Assembly: GCF_000021945.1 (NCBI RefSeq)
Contig: NC_011831.1
Location: forward strand, 3,361,353-3,425,352
Length of the DNA: 64,000 bases
Source of the DNA: Chloroflexus aggregans DSM 9485
GTDB lineage: Bacteria; Chloroflexota; Chloroflexia; Chloroflexales; Chloroflexaceae
Direction of reading: 5' to 3'
In this document: positions 53,499 to 64,000 of the stretch, in pieces
How the letters are laid out: each line of letters opens with the position of its first letter
Numbering within the stretch: position 1 is the first letter of the stretch
Notes under the pieces: model-generated
The model's database searches: none
What the model was told of the DNA's origin: nothing
What the model saw: the letters and a program-made list of their open reading frames with translations, nothing else
Position numbers and translations under genes: made by a program

Positions 53499-54506
53499 AT
53501 GGCAGGGGTACCGGCGTGGATCACTCCATTGCTCGCCGGTGTGATGCTGATTGGCATAGTGGCCGGTTGCGTTTCACAGCAACCGGCCTTGCCATCGCCA
53601 ACCCCATCGCCGGTGGCGCACGTGAGTGGCGCTGACCTCTTCTTTGGCCGCGCACCGTTGGCCGGCGGCGTACCGTGCATAACCTGCCATACCCTCGATG
53701 CGAGCGAGAGGGAGGGAGTAGGCCCAAATTTGGCCGGGGTTGGCCGGCGGGCCGGCGAACGCATGCCCGGCGTGAGTGCGCGGGAATACCTCGAACGGTC
53801 GATCCGCGCGCATGACGAATTTATCGTACCCGGCCATCAAGGGGGAATCGTGCGTGCGGTGGTTGGCGACGATTACGGCAATCTCTTGCCGGACGAGCAG
53901 ATTGCAGCGCTGGTTGATTTTCTGTTGCAACAACAAGCGGTAGCAGGCGCCGGTGGCGCTGTTACCCTATCGTCCACTGCAACGCCAACCACATCGCCTA
54001 CTTTGTTCCCCACCGCAACCGCAACGCCAACGCGCTCGCCCACGACAGCAGCAACATCCACTGTGTCGCCATTGCCCAGCTCCACGGCCACGCCTTCCCC
54101 GCAGGTGACGGCCACGGCTTCGGCGACCGTCGCACCGGCGCCGACGTTCACGAGCGCTCCGACCAGTGTGCCACCGACGGCAGCGCCACTAGCGCTGCTC
54201 ACCGATACCTCGCTGCCGGCGCCAACCCCTACGCCGCCTCTCACCCCGACGACCGTACCAGAACCAACGCCGGTGCCGCCAGTGGCAAGCGAAGCCGGGT
54301 TGGAACAGTACCTCGGTTGCGTCAATTGCCACAACCTGCATCCGCAACAGGTAAGCATGCCGCACCCGCTTAACCCGACCTGCAACGACTGCCACCGCGG
54401 TTCACCAAGCCGGGTTGGCTGCCCGACTTGCCACAGTATGCATCAGATCGACAACCGCCACGAGCCGGTGCCGGATTTGCCGTGTAATGCGTGCCACACA
54501 TCGTAG
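53499..54506 (+). CDS. Five-haem lipoprotein cytochrome c with Thr/Pro-rich linker
   Basis: 335 residues. Lipoprotein signal with IVAGC (Cys24). An N-terminal cytochrome c domain has CITCH (about 66-70). A Thr/Pro/Ala-rich linker of about 110 residues follows. The C-terminal domain has four CxxCH sites (CVNCH, CNDCH, CPTCH, CNACH), the last two residues before the end being Thr-Ser. It looks like an outer-face electron carrier: a mono-haem head on a flexible stalk with a tetrahaem terminus. RBS GGGAG. It lies downstream of phoX. Partner enzymes are not evident. Confidence 0.88.
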   Translation: MAGVPAWITPLLAGVMLIGIVAGCVSQQPALPSPTPSPVAHVSGADLFFGRAPLAGGVPCITCHTLDASEREGVGPNLAGVGRRAGERMPGVSAREYLERSIRAHDEFIVPGHQGGIVRAVVGDDYGNLLPDEQIAALVDFLLQQQAVAGAGGAVTLSSTATPTTSPTLFPTATATPTRSPTTAATSTVSPLPSSTATPSPQVTATASATVAPAPTFTSAPTSVPPTAAPLALLTDTSLPAPTPTPPLTPTTVPEPTPVPPVASEAGLEQYLGCVNCHNLHPQQVSMPHPLNPTCNDCHRGSPSRVGCPTCHSMHQIDNRHEPVPDLPCNACHTS

Positions 54507-54516
54507 AACTGCTGCC

Positions 54517-55590
<1,074 letters not shown>

Positions 55591-55620
55591 TCAGTAGTTG
55601 AATGACTACACACTGTTGCC

Positions 55621-55650
55621 AGTATACCTGTATTTGGCGTATACGGGCAA
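55621..55650 (-). promoter_or_regulatory. Promoter of the old yellow enzyme gene
   Basis: On the minus strand TTGCCC (55645-55650), 18 bases, TATACT (55621-55626). Two GTATAC self-palindromes lie inside and beside it and could bind a regulator. Confidence 0.55.
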
Positions 55651-55672
55651 ATAAGTACGTGGTACAGATCGG

Positions 55673-56938
55673 CTAAGGTGTGGTATTGCGCTGAGGAGAT
55701 GGTGCGTGCCAGACAAAGAGGGTTGCATTGACTATTACAGCCACCGTATAGCACAGTGCCGCGATAAGCAAGATTGGGGTAAAGCCGGCGCTGCTTTGGA
55801 GTTCGGCGCTGATGGTGGGGCCGGCAATGTAGCCGACCGAAGCCGCCGCTCGGATAAGACCGATGACGGTAGGGTGATGTTCTGGTGGGGTTTGGCTCAG
55901 GGCGTGGGCCTCGAAGAGGGGCGTTGCCATATTCATAAGTGCGCTGCGTAGCATTGCGATCAACGCTGCTATCGGGAGGGCGGGGGCAAATGCTAACGCG
56001 ATCAGACAGGGGATGGCAAGGGCTTGGGTGAGGACAACCCCCTGCATGCGACCAATCCGTGCCGAGAGTCTTGGTCCGACTAGTGTGGCCAGACCGGTGG
56101 CGAGGCTGATGAGCGCGAACAATAGCCCAATGATGGCGTCGGTGGCGGTGAATCGTTGACGAAAGAAGAGGCTAAGGTACGGGATGAAGAGAGCAGCACC
56201 GAACGAAATGAGGAGTGGTCCGGGTACGAAGATGATGGCCTTGGCGAGGGTAGGCCAGAGTTCTCTCAGCTCACGACGTATAGTTGTAGTCGGAGGCAGT
56301 GGCTGTGATCCGGTGAGGTGGAGTCCTAGCAGAGGTAGCCCGGCAAGCGCAACGATCACTGCGCTGAACGTAGCGTTGAACCGGTACGGCGCGATGGCAT
56401 CGCTCTCGACGATCACTATGCGCCATACCATTGCTAAACTGCCGGCGACCAGATTAGCGATACCGCCGGTGATCAAGCTCAAGGCGGCGCTGCGGGAAAA
56501 AAGTCGGTCAGGGCCGGACGTGCTGCTTAATTGCATCATGAGCGATGGTCCGGCCAGATTAACCAGCACGCTGGCCGGCCCACTAAGGGCAATCCCACCG
56601 ACCAACGTCCATGCGGTCAGCGGGGTGAGGTCTTCGCTGTGAGGAGACAACGCCAGAGTCAGCAGGGCCGCACCGTGTGCTAAGCATCCGAGGATCAACG
56701 TCTGACGTGCTCCCCACCGTCGCACGGATTGCCATACCACCGGCCCGCAGATACCACCGGCCAATATCGGCGCGCTGTTGAGGAGACCGATCAGCGTCAA
56801 GTCACCGAATAGTGGTACTCTTAGTCGGTAAGTGCCATACCCAAGTTCGGCATAGGCAATAGTCGCAAACAACCAGCCCACCGTCAGACCGGTGGTTAAC
56901 AGGCCAATGGTCAATAAATAACGATGATCGTTGCGCAT
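55673..56938 (-). CDS. MFS transporter
   Basis: 421 residues, about 12 hydrophobic helices. SVRRWGARQTLILG and GPRLSARIGRMQGVVL are the A-motif-like inter-helix loops of the two halves. A helix contains ALMNMATPLFEAHALSQTPPEHHPTVIGLIRAAA, as in sugar- or drug-type MFS proteins. Start at 56938 fits the first helix; upstream in-frame codons overlap the GH1 gene. It lies 17 bases after a beta-glucosidase and may carry its sugar product or substrate (inference). Confidence 0.88.
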   Translation of the reverse strand: MRNDHRYLLTIGLLTTGLTVGWLFATIAYAELGYGTYRLRVPLFGDLTLIGLLNSAPILAGGICGPVVWQSVRRWGARQTLILGCLAHGAALLTLALSPHSEDLTPLTAWTLVGGIALSGPASVLVNLAGPSLMMQLSSTSGPDRLFSRSAALSLITGGIANLVAGSLAMVWRIVIVESDAIAPYRFNATFSAVIVALAGLPLLGLHLTGSQPLPPTTTIRRELRELWPTLAKAIIFVPGPLLISFGAALFIPYLSLFFRQRFTATDAIIGLLFALISLATGLATLVGPRLSARIGRMQGVVLTQALAIPCLIALAFAPALPIAALIAMLRSALMNMATPLFEAHALSQTPPEHHPTVIGLIRAAASVGYIAGPTISAELQSSAGFTPILLIAALCYTVAVIVNATLFVWHAPSPQRNTTP

Positions 56939-56955
56939 GATGACGCACCGACGCT

Positions 56956-58421
<1,466 letters not shown>

Positions 58422-58432
<11 letters not shown>

Positions 58433-60263
58433 GCGGCCACAATGCCCATAAGATCGCTGCGGCGGCTGCCCACCACGCCCGGTTTGCTTCGCGTTCAAGT
58501 CCCCGAGTGCGCAGTTGCACTCCACCGAGGAACAGACCGGTCGCTAGCATGCCACCCATCAACCGGTCAGTTGCTCGCTCGACACGTTTCATACTGCGTT
58601 CGAGTCGGCTCAAATCCGAGCGGGTTTGCAATTCGCCGCGGTTGGCTGCACGGTAGTAGGCATCCATCTCGCGGGGGAGCGCCAGCAAAATTCGGCCTAG
58701 TTCACTCAGCTCTTGTTGCAACTTCTCCATCCAATTTCCGTTACGTTGTTCTTGGGCGAGCATCGCCCGCGCGAACGGTCGCAGTTCTTGGAAGAGGTTA
58801 ATATCGGGGTAAATTTCGGTTGCTAATCCGGCTACCATGCTCAATGCGCGCCCCAGATACAACAAGTCTTGCGGAATCTGAAACGGCAGATCGTAAATCA
58901 AGTCTTTCGTTTCGGCCATAATGGCCTCAACATCGAGATTGGTCAACTCGCGCACCGTGCGGTTAAACGAGTAGCGCAACATCGTCTCGATAGCCGCCTT
59001 AATCTGACGACGGTCGGCGCCGGGTAAAATCATGTTCAGTTGTTCGAGACAATTGAGAATGCGGTCGGCGTCATTGGTTGCTAACCCAAGCACCCCTTGC
59101 CGCATTATCTCCATCGTCTCCGGCGGCAGTCGTCCGACCATGCCGAAATCGACAAAGATCAATGTGAACGGAGTGCCGGAGGGTGTCTCATCCGGCGCAT
59201 GATCAATCGGCAACTGCTGTTCGAGCACGGCGGCAGGCAGATGACCGTTGTTGCCGGCCGGTGTGGGAGGTGTGACAGGCCGGCTCGGGGTAAGCGCGGT
59301 ATCTGTTTCTACCCGAACAAATAAATTGCCGGGATGCGGATCGGCGTGGAAGAAGCCGTCGATAAAAAATTGTTTGAGGTAGCAGTTGTTGAGACGCGAC
59401 GCCAGTTCGAGTCGACTAACCCCTAACTGATCAAGGGTATGCAAGTCGGTAATCTTAATCCCGCTAATCCGCTCCATGACCAACACCCGGCGGGAGGTCA
59501 GCTCGAAGATTGGTTCAGGAATATAAATGCCGGGATGATGAGCGAAGTTCTGGCGAAAGATCGCTGCTGAGCGTGCTTCTTGGATATAATCAAGCTCTTG
59601 CACCAAGACTCGTGCAAACTCGGCTAACAGCGCTTCAAGATCGGCACGACGGCGGATGGGTGGATAGTTCTTGATCAAACGCACTACCCATGTCACGGCA
59701 CTGAGATCGACTTCAATAATCTTATCGATCCATGGCCGTTGCACCTTCACTGCCACCTCGCGCCCATCGTGGAGTACTGCGTAATGCACTTGCCCCAACG
59801 AAGCCGCCGCGACGCATTCCGTCTCGAAGCTACGAAAGATCTCGCTTGGCGGTGCGCCTAACTCTTCCAGAATCACTTCGAGCACGTGACCAGCAGGGGC
59901 CGGTGGTACCTCATCTTGCAGACCGGTCAATTCGCGGCGCACCACATCAGGAATAATGTCGGCACGTGATGAGAGAAATTGTCCGAGCTTGATTTGCATC
60001 CCGCCGAGTTCAACTGCCAGCATCCGAAAGCGACGGGCGATATTCACCCAGCGGCGCAGCATCGTGCGCTGCACGTACCAACGGAAGATGGCAAAGCGGG
60101 CAAGAAAGATGTCCCAAATGTAGATATGAATGACAACGCCAAGGAAGAACGATGACACCCGCAAGAAACGCTGACGCGGGCGAAAACGTGGTGGTTCGGT
60201 TGGACGAGGAACGGCGCCGGTATTGGCGGTTTCGGTTGCTTGGAGAGAGATTGGTTCACGCAT
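58422..60263 (-). CDS. AarF/UbiB atypical kinase
   Basis: 613 residues. ABC1/ADCK-type kinase-like fold: LGGMQIKLGQFLSSRADIIP (KxGQ motif), ECVAAASLGQVHYAVL, GREVAVKVQRPWIDK (Ala-rich nucleotide loop and Lys), GFFHADPHPGNLFVR (catalytic) and IFVDFGMVGRLPP (DFG). An insert of about 60 residues rich in Pro/Thr lies between these two. C-terminal hydrophobic helices follow. Relatives act in quinone synthesis or lipid homeostasis. Minus-strand extended -10 promoter at 60290. Confidence 0.93.
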
Positions 60264-60289
60264 AGGTTCCTACCAGTATTCCTATTTCG

Positions 60290-60298
60290 ATTATACCA
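60290..60298 (-). promoter_or_regulatory. Extended -10 promoter of the UbiB-like gene
   Basis: TGGTATAAT on the minus strand, 26 bases upstream of the ATG at 60263. No good -35. Confidence 0.5.
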
Positions 60299-60461
60299 GA
60301 GGCGAAACTCAATCTCGCGACCGATCCGCACTGAATTACTAACCTTCTACTATACAGAGGGTACGTGCTATCACTTGATGTGCTACCGACGGGGTAGTCG
60401 CCAAGCTTGGTGATAGACGACATATGGGAATGGGTGCATAGTTTATGGTATCACCGGTATT

Positions 60462-60746
60462 ATGACCATTGACAGTGTGCGACTGTTGACCGATAGCGCT
60501 GCAATGCTGTGGCGTCGGCTTAGCCAGTTTGGTTCGCTCGATCTGCTCGCTCGTCGAGTTTCGTGTGATGAATGGCTTGCGACCATGCAATCCAGCCTCT
60601 CGACTGCTGATGAGCAAGCTCTTCGGCGTGATTATCGGCGACTGACGCGGCTCCTCACTGAACTTGAAATGCTGACCCGCTCACGCGAACAGGCAATCGC
60701 ATTGATTATGGATGCAATCCGCCAATCGGATGTTACCGGCCAGTAG
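60462..60746 (+). CDS. Hypothetical 94-residue helical protein
   Basis: Soluble, strongly helical and charged, with Leu/Ala heptad-like spacing (LTRLLTELEMLTRSREQAIALIMDAIRQ). Starts at ATG 60462. An extended -10-like TGGTATCAC lies close upstream, which would make the leader very short. No family recognised. It lies alone between minus-strand genes. Confidence 0.55.
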   Translation: MTIDSVRLLTDSAAMLWRRLSQFGSLDLLARRVSCDEWLATMQSSLSTADEQALRRDYRRLTRLLTELEMLTRSREQAIALIMDAIRQSDVTGQ

Positions 60747-60770
60747 AAGCGACATTGCGACGCGATGCCC

Positions 60771-61538
60771 CTACGGGGATGGGGTTACTTGAATCGGGCG
60801 AACAGTCGGTGTCGGGGTAGGTGACGGAGGTGTTTCGCACGTATACGTTGCGACAATTGTCTCACGCTCTCGTTCACGTACCACAATTTCGTGTGTGCCG
60901 ACACGCTCTTCCCCGATCCGCAATTCGAGACGGAATGCACCATTACGATCACTGAACCCACCGCCTACCGGACGATCATCAAACAACACGAGTAAGGCAA
61001 TTTGTGGACGAGTTGTACCGGTCAGTTCGAGCCGATCGTGAGGAGCACAGCGGAGTAACGATGCCACCGTTGGAGTTGAGGAAGCAGTGGCTAGTGTGGT
61101 CGGGGTAAATGTTGAACGTGGGACTGCTGTCGGCGATGGCGTGCTTGTGCGTGTCGCGGTTGGGCTAGGCGTGGAGATTGGGGGTGTGGTACCGGAGGGT
61201 GGTGTTATTGTTGCGGTGGGCGTCACCGTTACAGAGGAGGTTGGTTCTGCCGTTGGTGATGTTGGCTGCAAACCACCGGCTTGGGCAGTTTGAGTATATA
61301 TTGTGGCAACCGTCGCGGTACGTCGTTCGATCACGGCCGTTTGGGTTACTTGGCAGATATTTTCTGGATACGGGCCACAGTTGATTGGAATCTCAATACA
61401 TCCCGGATACGTCGGTTGTACGTCACAGCTTACCTGAGCCCATGATGGACTGGGACTACTTGCCAGTGATAGCCACCCGAACAGAATAATCCCAACAGCA
61501 ATAATACTCAGCGGCCAGACATAATGTGAACGAGCCAT
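60771..61538 (-). CDS. Secreted Thr/Pro-rich linker protein
   Basis: 255 residues. Signal or anchor helix (about 8-33). Cys-containing N-terminal segment (CDVQPTYPGCIEIPINCGPYPENIC), then a Thr/Pro/Ser-rich linker (about 90-160). A small beta-rich domain with HDRLELTGTTRPQIAL and DDRPVGGGFSDRNGAFRLEL resembles the Ig-like fold of secreted binding proteins. It ends in another Pro/Thr run. No enzymatic motif. Confidence 0.65.
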   Translation of the reverse strand: MARSHYVWPLSIIAVGIILFGWLSLASSPSPSWAQVSCDVQPTYPGCIEIPINCGPYPENICQVTQTAVIERRTATVATIYTQTAQAGGLQPTSPTAEPTSSVTVTPTATITPPSGTTPPISTPSPTATRTSTPSPTAVPRSTFTPTTLATASSTPTVASLLRCAPHDRLELTGTTRPQIALLVLFDDRPVGGGFSDRNGAFRLELRIGEERVGTHEIVVRERERETIVATYTCETPPSPTPTPTVRPIQVTPSP

Positions 61539-61804
61539 AGTGTCTCTCAGGTAAATTAACGTGCATCTGTGTTAACGGATGCCAAAGGCTCAGCCTATCA
61601 TCCTACAGTAATTTTAAGTACTCTGCGAGCGGTTTTATCCCGCGCATATCCGCTTCGCACAACCTGCTTGCATCAAACCCGGTAGGGTGTAGTTATACTC
61701 AGAGTCAGTTCATCACACCCGTAATCCTCAGCGGAGTATATTTAGTGAGGGCTTCATGGTGCTGTTGCTTGCACCTGCTGTTCTTTCTTCGCTTCCTGTG
61801 CTGC

Positions 61805-62503
61805 CTACCGCTGTGCCGCCCGCTCAATGACTTGGGCTAGCGCTTCAAAGCGCGGCATACCAACTAACGTCTCATTACCGATCCGAAACACCGGTCGGGC
61901 AAACACACCTTCAGCCGTTGCGGCTGAGTAATCTGCTTCAACTTGGGCGCGGTACGTGTGCGCATCCAGACATGCGCTAAACGCATCAGCGGGTATTCCT
62001 AAGCCCTGGGCAAGATCGATCGTCGTCTCTCGAGTATTGAAGTAAAGTTGATTATACCGCGCATACAACTCGTGGCGCATCTCCCAGAATTTACCGTGAT
62101 CGGCGGCGCATTCGCTGGCTTCGGCGAGCAATTGCGAGCGCTCACCCAATTGGAGAAGATGTCGGTAGACGAGACGAGCCTTACCGGTGACGACAAAGGC
62201 CTCGATGACCTGCGGCTCAAGATCGAGAGTGTAGATCGCACAGGTAGTACAGAGAAAGTCAGAATAGACCATAATCGTGACCGGTGCGTCAGGGTTTCCG
62301 AGATAGTGGTAGCCTTCCGGTGTCCGACCACGCGGGAGGTCGGGGTAATATGCGGTGACGATCGGATCACTCTGTGCGGTCACCGGAGTCGATGTTGGGG
62401 CGCCGGGCGGTGGTAAGGTAGGAGTAGCCGGCACAGTAGCCGTTTGCCCAGTACAGGCGGTGAGAATGAGGAGTGAGAGCCATAAGAAACGGTGTATTCC
62501 CAT
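61805..62503 (-). CDS. DsbA-like thioredoxin-fold lipoprotein
   Basis: 232 residues. Lipoprotein signal LTAC (Cys17), a Thr/Pro linker, then a DsbA/Thioredoxin_4 domain: PVTIMVYSDFLCTTCAIYTL with the CxxC as CTTC, then RHLLQLGERSQLLAEASECAADHG, FSACLDA and RPVFRIGNETLVGMPRFE. It should oxidise or isomerise disulfides in exported proteins. Start at 62503 is chosen for the lipobox; an ATG 12 bases upstream is also in frame. Confidence 0.88.
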   Translation of the reverse strand: MGIHRFLWLSLLILTACTGQTATVPATPTLPPPGAPTSTPVTAQSDPIVTAYYPDLPRGRTPEGYHYLGNPDAPVTIMVYSDFLCTTCAIYTLDLEPQVIEAFVVTGKARLVYRHLLQLGERSQLLAEASECAADHGKFWEMRHELYARYNQLYFNTRETTIDLAQGLGIPADAFSACLDAHTYRAQVEADYSAATAEGVFARPVFRIGNETLVGMPRFEALAQVIERAAQR

Positions 62504-62603
62504 AGTTATATCCAAATCGTTGTGTTTATCGGTAATGGCCGGACCGTATGTATGTCTACTGACGAAGTCAATCTACCACAAGTTACTGCTGACCGGCAAG
62601 CAA

Positions 62604-63190
62604 GTAGGGGCGAGGCAGCGCCTCGCCCCTACCCCCATCACCATCCCCGATCCGTGGCAATCCGTCGCATCCGTGGGCCAGGACGGGCGAGGCAGCGCCT
62701 CGCCCCTACCCCCATCGCCGTCCCGATCCGTGGCAATCCGTGGCATCCGTGGGCCAGGACGGGCGAGGCAGCGCCTCGCCCCTACCCCCATCGCCATCCC
62801 CGATCCGTGGCATCCGTGGCATCCGTGGGCCAGGACGGGCGAGGCAGCGCCTCGCCCCTACCCCCATCGCCGTCCCGATCCGTGGCAATCCGTCGCATCC
62901 GTGGGCCAGGACGGGCGAGGCAGACGGGCGAGGCAGCGCCTCGCCCCTACCCCCATCGCCATCCCCGATCCGTGGCATCCGTGGCATCCGTGGGCCAGGA
63001 CGGGCGAGGCAGCGCCTCGCCCCTACCCCCATCGCCATCCTCGATCCGTGGCATCCGTGGCATCCGTGGGCCAATCCCACCCTCACATCCGTCGCATCCG
63101 TGGGCCAATCCGACCACCGCATCCGTGGGCCGATCCGACCGTCGTATCCGTGGCCGATCCCACCGTCGTATCCGTGGGCCTAAAATCGGG
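62604..63190. repeat. About 76-bp tandem array with hairpin cores
   Basis: A perfect palindrome of 13-bp arms, GTAGGGGCGAGGC-agc-GCCTCGCCCCTAC, lies at 62604-62632. The same core recurs at about 62685, 62761, 62837, 62935 and 63001, separated by runs of ATCCGTGG-type words. A 13-base duplication of the core occurs near 62923. The end (63060-63180) decays into ATCCGTGGGCC words only. It fills the gap between the DsbA-like and LysE genes. Confidence 0.92.
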
Positions 63191-63234
63191 TATCATATCC
63201 CTCAACCGCTGTTCCTACAGTTTCGGATCAACTT

Positions 63235-63855
63235 ATGCTCACCGAAAACCTCGCCGCCTATACCGTTGCCGTCGCTATTCTCACGCTCATCCCCGGCGCA
63301 GATACGATGCTGGTGCTGCGTAATGCTCTGACCCGCGGTCGCCTGGCCGGCGTTGCAACCGCTTTTGGTATTGGTTGTGGCCTGTTTGTCCAGGCTACCC
63401 TCTCTGGATTGGGGTTGGCTACAATTGTTGTGCGGGCGGCTGAACTGTACCATACCGTGAAATTGGCCGGCGCTCTGTATTTGATTGGGTTAGGTGTATG
63501 GACAATCATGACTACGTGGCGGCAACGTGCTGCGCCTGAGTTCCATCTGCCCACCGGTCAAGAGCGTCATGCGTTTATTGAGGGCGTGTTGAGTAACGTC
63601 CTCAATCCAAAAGTAGCAGTGTTTTATTTGGCGTTTTTACCACAGTTTATCGATCCTCGTGATCCGATCCTCACGACTGCCTTAGCTCTGACGACCATCC
63701 ATTTCGCGTTGAGTGTACTTTGGTTTTCGACCCTCACCGTTGTTGTGGCCGGCGTGAGTGGGTGGTTGCGGCAAGCAGCCGTGCGCCGACGGCTCAATTA
63801 CGCGACCGGTGCAGTGTTGGCGGTGTTGGGGATGCGTATGGCGGTTGAAAGTTAG
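63235..63855 (+). CDS. LysE/RhtB-family amino-acid exporter
   Basis: 206 residues with six hydrophobic helices. The N-terminal ILTLIPGADTMLVLRNALTRG and GVLSNVLNPKVAVFYLAFLPQFI are typical of RhtB-type homoserine/threonine/amino-acid exporters. Substrate unknown. It follows the repeat array and overlaps the last, minus-strand gene by 4 bases at its stop. Confidence 0.92.
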   Translation: MLTENLAAYTVAVAILTLIPGADTMLVLRNALTRGRLAGVATAFGIGCGLFVQATLSGLGLATIVVRAAELYHTVKLAGALYLIGLGVWTIMTTWRQRAAPEFHLPTGQERHAFIEGVLSNVLNPKVAVFYLAFLPQFIDPRDPILTTALALTTIHFALSVLWFSTLTVVVAGVSGWLRQAAVRRRLNYATGAVLAVLGMRMAVES

Positions 63856-64000
63856 GTGTCGCGTGTGATTTCGTACATGAGAATACCCGCTGCAACTGCT
63901 AGATTGAGCGAGTCGCTACGCCCACGCATCGGAATGCGTACTACAGTATCGCATGCGGCGAGTTGCTCGTCGCTGAGACCTTGCCGTTCGCTCCCAAGTA
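63852..64000 (-). CDS. C-terminal end of a SpoU/TrmH-type RNA methyltransferase (rest outside window)
   Basis: 48 residues are visible in the frame ending at 63852. They read GSERQGLSDEQLAACD, then VRIPMRGRSDSLNLAVAAGIL, followed by MYEITRD. This is the SAM-binding knot end of SPOUT 2'-O-ribose methyltransferases. The start is beyond base 64000. It converges with the LysE gene. Confidence 0.88.
   Translation of the reverse strand, partial: LGSERQGLSDEQLAACDTVVRIPMRGRSDSLNLAVAAGILMYEITRDT

Noticed and set aside
61539-61804. Possible RNA gene between two minus-strand genes
   Set aside because: No cloverleaf or conserved RNA element could be recognised; only short inverted words are present.
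62492-63331. Overlapping plus-strand frames in the 76-bp array
   Set aside because: They are Pro/Arg/His repeat translations without ribosome sites, overlap each other, and depend on the absence of stops in the repeat.

Overview
The window looks like chromosomal DNA from a Chloroflexus-type filamentous anoxygenic phototroph (Chloroflexota). This is inferred from overall gene content: B12-dependent ribonucleotide reductase, dispersed trp genes, many secreted proteins with Thr/Pro-rich linkers, a recurrent C-terminal Y/F-x-P-L-V-x-R tail, 7TM histidine kinase, HD-GYP and DUF512 proteins, and many minisatellites. I could not run a database search. I recognise no rRNA, tRNA, CRISPR array, prophage or insertion sequence.

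Layout. 1-6.7 kb: the end of a secreted beta-sandwich protein, an SCO1-like copper chaperone, a Tat-exported glucosaminidase-like protein invaded by 75-bp repeats, a SWIM zinc-finger gene behind a leader ORF and hairpin, a glycerophosphodiesterase, small membrane proteins, 4-hydroxyphenylpyruvate dioxygenase and a TrmB regulator. 6.7-12.5 kb: signalling and cofactor genes (histidine kinase, DUF512 radical SAM, GAF-GAF-HD-GYP) ending in an overlapping trpG. 12.5-13.5 kb: eleven near-identical 92-bp tandem repeats. 13.5-17.6 kb: short-chain dehydrogenase, alkyltransferase-like DNA-repair protein, MFS transporter and hydrolase.

17.7-33.7 kb is the most distinctive part, a surface-polysaccharide locus. 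It holds a membrane-anchored deacetylase, an ABC-2 exporter permease carrying an extra chain-length-regulator-like N-terminal module, its Wzt-type ATPase, several glycosyltransferases (one with a heptad coiled coil built from a 21-bp minisatellite), a nucleotide-sugar epimerase and a secreted FG-GAP protein. Many of these genes overlap by a few bases, suggesting coordinated expression. The likely flow is sugar activation and epimerisation, chain assembly by the transferases, export by the Wzm/Wzt pair, and trimming outside by the deacetylase.

33.7-44.6 kb: class V aminotransferase and hydrolase pair, nrdJ with a strong promoter and 180-nt leader, trpD behind a promoter and a leader of 22 18-bp repeats, a double-RCK channel-like protein without a K+ selectivity filter, an amidohydrolase and an AEC transporter. 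44.8-54.5 kb: a 1248-residue adhesin-like DUF11 protein, small zinc-ribbon proteins, a sugar nucleotidyltransferase, a degenerate P-loop ATPase, PhoX behind four 11-bp-spaced repeats resembling a Pho box, and a five-haem lipoprotein cytochrome. 54.5-64 kb: old yellow enzyme, MFS transporter, GH1 beta-glucosidase, AarF/UbiB kinase, secreted Thr/Pro-rich protein, DsbA-like lipoprotein, a 76-bp hairpin-bearing repeat array, a LysE transporter and the end of a SpoU-type RNA methyltransferase.

Promoters visible here often have an extended -10 (TGnTAYAAT) with a weak -35; several others have good sigma70-like -35/-10 pairs. A dispersed palindrome family (outer GTAGGGGC, 3-nt loop) sits at gene ends and inside one tandem array.
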